Assembly (NCBI GenBank): GCA_001600055.1 | Contig: BCIV01000003.1 | Span: 1,121,162-1,185,161 of the forward strand | Reading direction: 5' to 3' | Length of the DNA stretch: 64,000 nucleotides | Source: Filobasidium wieringae | Taxonomy: Eukaryota > Basidiomycota > Tremellomycetes > Filobasidiales > Filobasidiaceae | In this document: piece after piece, positions 56,466-64,000 of the stretch | How the letters are laid out: each line of letters opens with the position of its first letter | Numbering within the stretch: position 1 is the first letter of the stretch | Translations under genes and position numbers: made by a program | The notes under the pieces: generated by a model | The model's input: only the letters and a program-made list of their open reading frames with translations | The model's database searches: none | What the model was told of the DNA's origin: nothing

Positions 56466-57724
56466 ATGAGCTCAATTGGAACTGGTTATGATTTGTCTGT
56501 GTCGACGTATAGTCCAGATGGAAGGATCTTTCAGGTGAGCAATCACGAGTCTCGATTCAAATCCTGCAATGTCGAGCAATGCAACGGAGAAATTTAGTGG
56601 CTAATCAGACTGTGTGGATGTTATTTTCAGGTCGAATACGCCTCGAAAGCTGCAGAATCATCGGGGTAAGCTCCCGTCCCTCCTTTCCTCTCATCTCGCA
56701 ATCATCTCATCTAAATCTCATCTCGTTTCCGCCTTACTTCCAGAGTCTCAATCGGTCTGAGATGCAAAGACGGGATCGTGCTCGCGGTGGAAAAGGTTCA
56801 GACGTCCAAGTTGTTGGTGAAGGGTGCGAATAAGAGGATAATCAGCGTGGACAACCATATTGGTTTGGTGAGTTCTCAAAAGCTTGAGTTACTCCTTGAT
56901 TTCCACACTTTGGAATCAACGATGCAAAGTGGAGAGAAGGGGAATGTTCTCCTTCGATAGGACGATGCTGATCATGCTTTATTCCTATGTTTTTTTATTT
57001 ATCTGATTCTTTCTACGTCATCTGATCACCATTCTTCTCGAATCGAAACCAACTTGATAAACCACCACCAAACCACTCATCAGGCCTCTTCGGGGTTGGT
57101 AGCCGACTCCCGTCATTTGGGAAAGAGAGCAGGGGAGGAAGCTCAGAACTACAAGAGTACTTACGGAAGCCCAGTTACCCTGAAGGTGAGCATCGATTCC
57201 TGAACGTGGACAAACTGTACAATGTCTCATCGTATCTTTCATAGGCCCTGATGGAACGTGTAGGAGCATACGTCCATGCCTACACCTCGTACGGTTCAGT
57301 CCGTCCTTTCGGAATCAGCACTATCGTCGGTTCGATCGACAAGACCGGACCTCAGCTCTATGTAATCGAACCCAGCGGTGCTTACTATGGATACAGGGCT
57401 TGTGCGGTAGGAAAGGGGAGACAGTTGGCGAAGACTGAATTGGAGAAGCTCGATATGGCTACTTTGAGCGTTAAGGATGGGATCAAGGAGGCTGCGCGCA
57501 TGTGAGTCGTCGTTGATAGGCAGAATACCCGAGTCGCGCACTGAAAGCTTCTTCACAGTATTCATCTGGTACACGACGATAACAAGGATGGTAACTTTGA
57601 ACTGGAGATGACCTGGATCGGACCCGAGACGAACGGGTTCCATGTGCATGTACCGGAAGATTTATTAGTAGAGGCTGAAGCCGCTGCCAAGCGGGCTTTG
57701 GAGGAAGACATGGAGGAGGATTAA
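56466..57724 (+). CDS. PRE10: 20S proteasome subunit alpha7
   Basis: Alpha7 (yeast Pre10, human PSMA3) forms part of the outer rings of the 20S core. The start [20 protein letters not shown] with IFQVEYA is the alpha7 signature. Then come [112 protein letters not shown] and an acidic C-terminus [12 protein letters not shown]. Six or seven exons; introns at about 56534-56630, 56668-56742, 56869-57083, 57186-57244 and 57502-57558. Stop 57722-57724. It is followed after 244 bases by CCT2 on the same strand. Confidence 0.94.
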
Positions 57725-57968
57725 GCGATGTATTTGGGTCCCTGTTGATGAATATGACATGTATACGAACCTTTTGATCCAGTGCTGCTCGCCTTAAATG
57801 GCCATAATCTCATCGATGATGGTTTTCCCACGCGACCGTTCACGCGTTGTCATCATTTCGAGATTCAACGTTCAAGTCGAATGAGCAATTCAAGTCGTTA
57901 TTTTGTTTTTCGTTGTTAAACTCTTTGCATAGTCTTGCTATACCAATAAACAATCAAACCAAATCAAC

Positions 57969-60148
57969 ATGAACGTATTCGCTGATGAAGTTCGTATCGG
58001 TCGAGCGTCGCTGTCTCGTTGGGCGGAAAAGGAAGAGACCAGTTGGCTAATTCGAATTGATTGGAACTATAGGCTACCGAAGAGCGAGGAGAGAATGCTC
58101 GATTGTCCTCTTTCGTAGGAGCTATGGCTTTGGGAGATCTCGTAAAGAGTACTTTGGGACCAAAGGTTGGTCAAAGATTCCAGATCTAAGCTAGAGATGA
58201 GCTAATTACCGTTGCGAATCAGGGAATGAACAAGATCCTTCGTGAGGATGGCTTTTGATGCAAACAACGAACCCATTGCTGAACTTGCTTGACCGATATA
58301 GAATCCGCTTCCACTGGTGAAATCATGGTGACAAATGACGGAGCGACCATCCTCAAATCTATCCAACTCGACAACCCCGCCGCCAAGATCCTCGTGAACA
58401 TCTCGAAAGTACAGGACGATGAAGTTGGTGACGGAACCACCTCTGTCTGTGTGCTTGCCAGTGAATTGTTGAGGGAGGCGGAGAAATTGGTTACGACGTA
58501 CAAGGTCCACCCTCAGACCGTTGTAGAGGGATACAGGATTGCTAGTAAAGCGAGTTTGAATGCGTTGGCCGGTGCTGCAAAGGACAACTCGTAAGTCTGG
58601 AAATCTGGGTGGTCTCATGTAAAGGTGATCCTGATTATCGAATCGATTCTTCCATGTAGATCTGACTCGTCCGCTTTCCGAACCGATCTCTTCAACATCG
58701 CCCGAACCACCCTCTCCTCCAAGGTCCTCGCTCAAGACAAGGACTACTTTGCCAACCTCGCCGTTGACGCTGTTCTGAGACTGAAGGGAAGCACGGATTT
58801 GGATCACATTCAGATCATCAAAAAGGTTGGAGGAAAGTTGACTGATAGTTATTTGGATGAAGGTGAGTTTTAATGACGCTGGCACCGGTTCAAGCGAGGA
58901 GGCTAATGGTGGTGGATCGTGACTTCAGGTTTCATTCTGGATAAGCAAATCGGAACCAACTGTCCTAAGAGGATCGAGAATGCCAAGATCCTGATAGCAA
59001 ACACTTGTATGTCGACCTTGTTGTTCTGCACTGCATTTATTTCTAGCTGACTGATCTTCCCTCGATGTACACCGACAGCAATGGACACTGACAAGATCAA
59101 GATCTTCGGAGCCCGTGTACGAGTGGATGGAACTGGTAAATTGGCCGAGCTTGAGCGAGCAGAGAAGGAAAAGATGAAGGACAAGGTCAACAAGATTGCA
59201 TCCCACGGAATTACCTGTTTCGTCAACCGACAATTGATCTACAACTACCCTGAGAGTTTATTGAGCGAGCAGGGGATTATGAGTATCGAGCATGCCGATT
59301 TCGAGGGCGTGGAGAGGTTGGCGCTTGTTACTGGCGGAGAAATTGCTAGTACGTTTGATCAGCCGGATATGGTCAAGATTGGACGATGTGATGTGATTGA
59401 GGAGATTATGATTGGAGAGGACAAGGTGAGTTGAGGAAGCTGCCAGACTGGTCGGCAGGATGGAATCGCTGACTAAGAGCTCCCCGCGCGAACTAGCTCA
59501 TCAAATTCTCCGGTGTGGCCGCTGGAGAAGCATGTACCGTCGTCCTCCGAGGAGCGACCACTCAGATGGTAGACGAAGCCGAACGTTCCTTGCACGACGC
59601 GCTCTCGGTGCTGTCTCAGACCGTCAAGGAGACCCGAGTGGTCCTCGGAGGAGGATGTGCCGAGATGTTGATGAGCTGTGCGGTGGAAGAGGAGGGAAGG
59701 AGGATCAAGGGGAAAAAGGCGCTCGCGGTGGAGAGCTTTGGAAAGGCGTTGAGACAGATGCCCACGATCTTGGCTGATAATGGAGGTCACGATTCGTCGG
59801 ATTTGGTGGCCAAGTTGAGAGCGGCGCATTACGAGGGTCAGAGCGATGCTGGTTTAGGTGAGTTTAGGATTCAGCGTGATCGTTGTCGCAGCCAGATGTC
59901 TGATGGTTTACGGATCACAGATATGGACAAGGGAGAGATCGCTTCGATGAGGAAACTCGGAGTGACGGAGAGTTACAAGTTGAAGAGACAGGTGGTCGTC
60001 AGTGCAAGTGAAGCTGCGGAGATGATCTTGCGGTAAGCGGCGGTCATTCTCATAGTCCTCTCCTGGAGCTACAACTGATGGTTCGACTCGCCTTTTCGAC
60101 AGTGTGGATAACATCCTGCGATCAACACCTAGACGACGAGAAGGTTGA
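57969..60148 (+). CDS. CCT2: T-complex protein 1 subunit beta (CCT2)
   Basis: The beta subunit of the cytosolic chaperonin. Exon 1 gives MNVFADE, then [20 protein letters not shown] and [17 protein letters not shown], the beta signature. Next come [104 protein letters not shown]-type and [20 protein letters not shown] and [14 protein letters not shown]. The last exon gives [14 protein letters not shown]. The ATP motifs NDGATI and GDGTTS are intact. About ten exons, with an acceptor at 58302 and a donor at 60032. Confidence 0.95.
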
Positions 60149-60363
60149 TCGGGTAGATGAGAGCGTGAGATATGTTACAAGGACAAGGCACGAGGGCTAC
60201 CCAAACAACCAAAAGAGTACTTGATGTTCACGACTTTGCTTGTCTTTTATGATGATGACCCATACTTGATGACCGATCGTTGCTTGGTTGATTAGTTATG
60301 CGTTATTCACACGGCGATTGTCAAGCAGGAACAAGGCCGTTTGCCGTTTATGCGCTTTGACGA

Positions 60364-60379
60364 TGATGATTAGTCATCA
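60364..60379 (+). promoter_or_regulatory. Palindrome with Yap1-type site, upstream of the MDR gene
   Basis: TGATGA-TTAG-TCATCA is a 6-bp inverted repeat whose centre is TTAGTCA, reverse complement TGACTAA, a known Yap1-type (YRE-O) sequence. It sits inside a larger inverted repeat: AACAAGGCCGT at 60330-60340 and its complement at 60387-60397. It lies about 155 bases before the start of the quinone-oxidoreductase-like gene. Confidence 0.4.
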
Positions 60380-60533
60380 CTACGGCACGGCCTTGTTATC
60401 GATCAAGGTCGCCAAGTCGAGAGATATAAGACCGGATCGCTACATACCGCTCTCACAGCTCACATTCGATAAAGCTGTCCTTCATTGATCGTACTGCTAC
60501 AGCAACTAAACTACCACAGCTACCACCTTCAAC

Positions 60534-61956
60534 ATGTCCAGCATCCCCAGTACTATGCGATGTAAGTTCACTGTCAATCACCTCTCGAGCATCTCTGACG
60601 ACTCCGACCTGTCTGTAGCCTGGTTACAGACCGCCCGAGGAGCTCCCGCTGATATCCTTCAGTTGAAGGAAGATACACCTGTCCCTAAACTCACCAAAGG
60701 CCAGGTCTTGGTCAAAGGTGAGTTCGTGCCGTGGCAACAGATCGCGAGGTCAGGTAACTGAACCTCCGCTTACTATTCTAGTCAACTCGGTCGCTTTGAA
60801 CCCGGTCGGGTACAAGATCATGGGTATGGCGCCATGGCCAGTGGTTAAACTGCCCAACATCCCCGAATCTGATTTCTCTGGCACTATCGTTGATGCCAAC
60901 GGAGCGGGCTCGTTCAAGGCGGGGGATGGTTAGTACAGCCAGCCAAATGGAATGGGATTTGGCTCTCCGGAACTTACCGTTCTGCTTGGACCGGTATAGA
61001 AATCCTTGGAACTGTGGGTTTGGGTGCCAAGTTCAATAAAGGCCACGGTGCTATGGCCGAATACATTGCTGTCGACGTGAGTCTCATCGTCTAATCGTAC
61101 CGACATCTCAAACACTCACAACCTTAACCCGCTCGAACTTAGGCCTCGCAAGTTACCTCTAAACCCTCCGACATCCCATACAACCAAGCAGCCGGTCTAA
61201 TCATCGTAGGACTCACCGCCTTCCAATGTCTCTCCGTCCCGGGGTATGACCTCAAACCAGGTCAATCGGTATTCATCAACGGAGGTTCAACCTCTGTCGG
61301 TCAGATCGCCATTCAAATCGCCAAGCTCAAGGGCGCGGGGGAAATCGGTGCGAGTTGTTCGAAAGAAAACGAAAAGCTCGTCAAGGGATTAGGAGCGGAT
61401 CATACCTTCGACTACCGAGCTTCCCCCTTGGCCGAACAACTGAAGAGAGAGAGACAAGGGAAACCTTACGATCTGATCGTCGATACGGTCGGGGCTCCGG
61501 AATTGTTTAAACCCTCCAACGTCTACCTCAAACCGGCCGGAGCGTTCATCACGATCGCTTCGGATTATTCCAACTTCTTGTCTACAGGATTGGCCATGAC
61601 CCGACCTTGGTTCTTGGGTGGGACTTCCAGGGCGTACAAGTTCATGGGCATGCAGTACAATGAGGATCAGTTGAAGCAGTTGACCGGGTGGATGAGCAAA
61701 GGTGAGTAGGGCCGGGCGATTCGTTTCGTTTGGTCGTCAATGATGTTCATCTTCTTCTGGTGAAATCCGACAGGTCAATTGGACGTCCCTATCGACGGAG
61801 TCTACAAGTCTGACCGAGAGAGCGTGATGAAGGCGTACGAGAGGATGATGTCCCACCGCGTAAGCACGCTCGAATCTCGTCTCGGTTTTCTAGCACGACT
61901 GACGACGTGAATCTCCATCGCAGGCCAAGGGAAAGATCATCGTCGAAATGCAATAA
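60534..61956 (+). CDS. MDR-family oxidoreductase, quinone-reductase-like
   Basis: A medium-chain dehydrogenase/reductase using NAD(P)H, without the catalytic zinc ligands. Start MSSIPSTMR, joining AWLQTARGAPADILQLKED and GQVLVKVNSVALNPVGYKIM, then LPNIPESDFSGTIVDANGAG, NQAAGLIIVGLTAFQCL, SVFINGGSTSVGQIAIQIAK (nucleotide-binding GxxxxxG), GASCSKENEKLVKGLGADHT and YDLIVDTVGAPELF. It ends AKGKIIVEMQ at 61956. Family members reduce quinones or enals and are often stress-induced. Seven exons. The conserved zinc-ADH GHE motif is absent, so alcohol dehydrogenase activity is unlikely. The same architecture is found in toxin-free Zta1-like and RTN4IP1-like proteins; the exact substrate cannot be told. 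Confidence 0.85.
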
Positions 61957-62312
61957 CGAATGAATGGAAATGAGTCTGGTTCTGGTTCCTACGGAAGAGG
62001 AGAACGAGAAGGTGTAGAAGAAGACGATGATGACCAGAAGTATTTATATTTGCAGAGAGCGCTCCTCTGTGAGCGTTTGTCGAGCTCTCAATGATCATAA
62101 AGAAACAGTCTGAGTCTTCCTCCTACCTACTTTTCTCATTGTATTGTAATCAAGTGGTATGTAATCTCGTCTCGCAATATATACTATACGCGCGATTCGT
62201 GAATCGATATAAATATATAATGCTCGTAATCCATATTATATAATCGTTAAACCCTTAGGCAGCCCGATCTCACCAATTTCGGTCTCCATACCCGATGCAG
62301 TTTCTATCGAGT
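61957..62312. other. Intergenic region before ZCL-E (tail to tail)
   Basis: 356 bases, rich in TATA-like A/T steps at 62175-62245 (3' ends of convergent genes). No gene seen. Confidence 0.35.
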
Positions 62313-64000
62313 TCATTTGGCCGCTTCTTCGAGCGATGCGGTCAAAAATGGAATGAAACCTGCTAATTGCTTCAAAGTCCTGATGCCATCCTGGATTCTC
62401 GCTCGCACCTCGTCTGGTTCGATCGATGATGAACTGGCCACCGTGTTCAGCTCATGAGCAAGGCCAATGACGTTTGTTCCCTGAACACCGAGCATGCCCG
62501 CGATACTCATTAGTTCACGGTTGTATACCTGTTGGCTAACTGCTGCTGGTTTCGCGGAAGTATCGCTAATCTTGTTCTGTTCGTGAGCAATGTTCCGATG
62601 CTGCACTAGATTAGTCGCACTAGAAGACGGTTGTTTCGTTGGAACATTCTGTGAGATATTTTGCACTTTGGCTGGCACATGCGCTTGAGCCGAGCGATCG
62701 GCTACGACGGACTTGGCTTGGGCCACGATATGCGGTTGCGCAGGCGGACGTGCTGTAGTAGATGGAGGAATCCGGCACCTCTTCTCGGCGCCCTTCCAAA
62801 CACAGCTAACGCAAGGATCGGTTGGCCTCGATCTAGCACAAAGGGGCGGCCATGAGATCTTGCATTCGTAACACTCAGGAGAGATAGGTCGCAGTGCAGG
62901 ATCAACTATCGCTTCAAGAATGTTCTGACGCGCACATGTAACATAAGCTAAGAGGGACACCGCTGGTTGTCTGACTACTCACATTCGGCAGCGACATTCC
63001 AGAATCCAGAGCTTTCAGACACCGCTTAATCAGTTCGCATTGCAGAGTATGCATGTCATTAGAAGGCGCATTACTGGGCCGGCGGGTCTGCAGAAGAACG
63101 ACACATCTCTCCAATGTTGCTGACGGGATTTTCGAGGAGTATGTATTGATTACATCTCTCAACACAGCGGGGTACGAGCTGTCTGACGTGTTATTGGGAG
63201 AAGGCCGAAATGAGGTCCAGTTTGAAAATGCATTTTGGTTTGGATTGAGAGTACTGGTTTTCGAGACGGGAGGCTGCGCTGCATTGGTGTTGACGGTCGG
63301 TGTGGTCATAAACCTTCTGACAGGTTGCGAGAGTCCATACGAAGAAGCAATAACCTGACTAGGCTGGGACGGAGGCTGATGGGTAACCTCAACGTTCTGC
63401 CTGTTGATGGCTGGAGCCGTTGAAGCACGATAATGGTTGAAGATCAAGTCTATATCAGCTTCCGCCTCGGGAGAAAGCTGCTCCTCAGTCGAAGAAGGAG
63501 GAAGAAAGGGCTTTTGGATAAAGGGCGGCGATAGTTGTGGGATCCTCTGAGTAGAGGCGGCTTGCCGTATAGTAGCATCTGGCGCTTGGTTTTGATTTGT
63601 AGGTGGAGATGCTGGTTGAACGGGAGTACCAGCCCTGCTTTGACTAGTAGCTTGGCTTTGGTCCGCAGGACGAGAAGAAGCAGTCTTTGAGCCATTCCTG
63701 CTTTCCATCCATTTTTTCAGCTGAGTGCGCAAGCTGGTAAGATCGAGCGAAGGCCGTTCGCGTCTAGCAGTGTCCAATACAAGTCGAACAAGCGATTCAT
63801 CCGATAGTTCGAGGAGTACCGGAGGACTAGTTGAAGCTGAAACAGCAGGAGCAGTAGAGGTGGAAAAGTGTTTCCCGGATCGTAGCCTCCTGGCAGCTTC
63901 GTCCATGAGTTGCTTCAATGTGAATTTTTCAGTTGGTTTTGTTTCAGAAATCGAAGGAGCAATTGTTGCAGCAGGAGCCTGTGGTGGTACTGAAGGCGCT
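62313..64000 (-). CDS. Zinc-cluster-like family protein, member E (ZCL-E), partial
   Basis: The gene runs off the window; the frame is open to base 64000, so the start is missing. Exons seen: 64000-62983 and 62924-62313, with a 58-bp phase-0 intron. The N-terminal part is low-complexity (S, P, Q, T), but has two helical stretches: FTLKQLMDEAARRLRSGKHF and ESLVRLVLDTARRERPSLDL. After the intron 17 residues lead to CYEC-x7-C-x8-CVSC-x8-C. The helical C-terminus includes RARIQDGIRTLKQLAGFIPF and ASLEEAAK, parallel to members A, B and D. The basic Zn2Cys6 loop is again missing. Confidence 0.7.

Overview
The window is nuclear DNA from a fungus, most likely a basidiomycete yeast or relative of the Tremellomycetes (Cryptococcus/Kwoniella type). 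The genes are intron-rich, with introns of mostly 55-95 bp, GT-AG borders and short exons. The encoded proteins are typically fungal (Erg2 sterol isomerase, Tps1, Pet100, Yos1, Vac14, Pre3/Pre10, a fungal GILT-like protein). Tps1 carries a long acidic insertion of the kind known from Cryptococcus. I saw no rRNA or tRNA gene, no CRISPR array and no intact transposon.

Layout. 0-0.7 kb: 3' end of ERG2. 1.4-4.7 kb: two tandem paralogues of a zinc-cluster-like family (called ZCL-A and ZCL-B here). 5-9 kb: DCC1, a GILT-like thiol reductase, and NDUFB7. 9.2-15.9 kb: two large reverse-strand genes, a helical-repeat protein and a short Tao3/Furry-like protein. 16.3-20.9 kb: CCT1, a TUG/Ubx4-like UBX protein, and PET100. 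21.2-28.8 kb: two further, larger ZCL genes (C and D), transcribed divergently from a 1.8 kb repeat-rich intergenic region. 29.3-38.9 kb: a small basic protein, TPS1, VAC14, a small hypothetical gene, and YOS1. 39.8-47.8 kb: a type I membrane protein, calcineurin B, proteasome beta1, and an acidic protein with internal repeats. 48.6-53.6 kb: an alpha/beta hydrolase and a myotubularin phosphatase. 53.6-56.5 kb: a gene-poor island with a 71-bp tandem repeat made of hairpins. 56.5-62 kb: proteasome alpha7, CCT2, and a quinone-oxidoreductase-like MDR protein. 62.3 kb to the end: a fifth ZCL gene (E), cut by the window edge.

Most identified genes are unlinked housekeeping functions: sterol synthesis, cohesion loading, chaperonin, proteasome, respiratory complexes I and IV, trehalose, ER-Golgi transport and phosphoinositides. 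Two CCT subunits and two 20S proteasome subunits occur within 44 kb, but I see no operon-like logic.

The strongest novel signal is the ZCL family. Five divergent genes share a six-cysteine cluster resembling Zn2Cys6 but without its basic loop. In all five a phase-0 intron lies 17-20 codons before the first cysteine, and most have a helical C-terminal segment. A and B also share a 35-bp promoter element containing inverted ACGCG half-sites. The second signal is the 71-bp repeat array at 54.47-54.83 kb, whose 5-bp stems change in a compensatory way around a conserved 8-nt loop.
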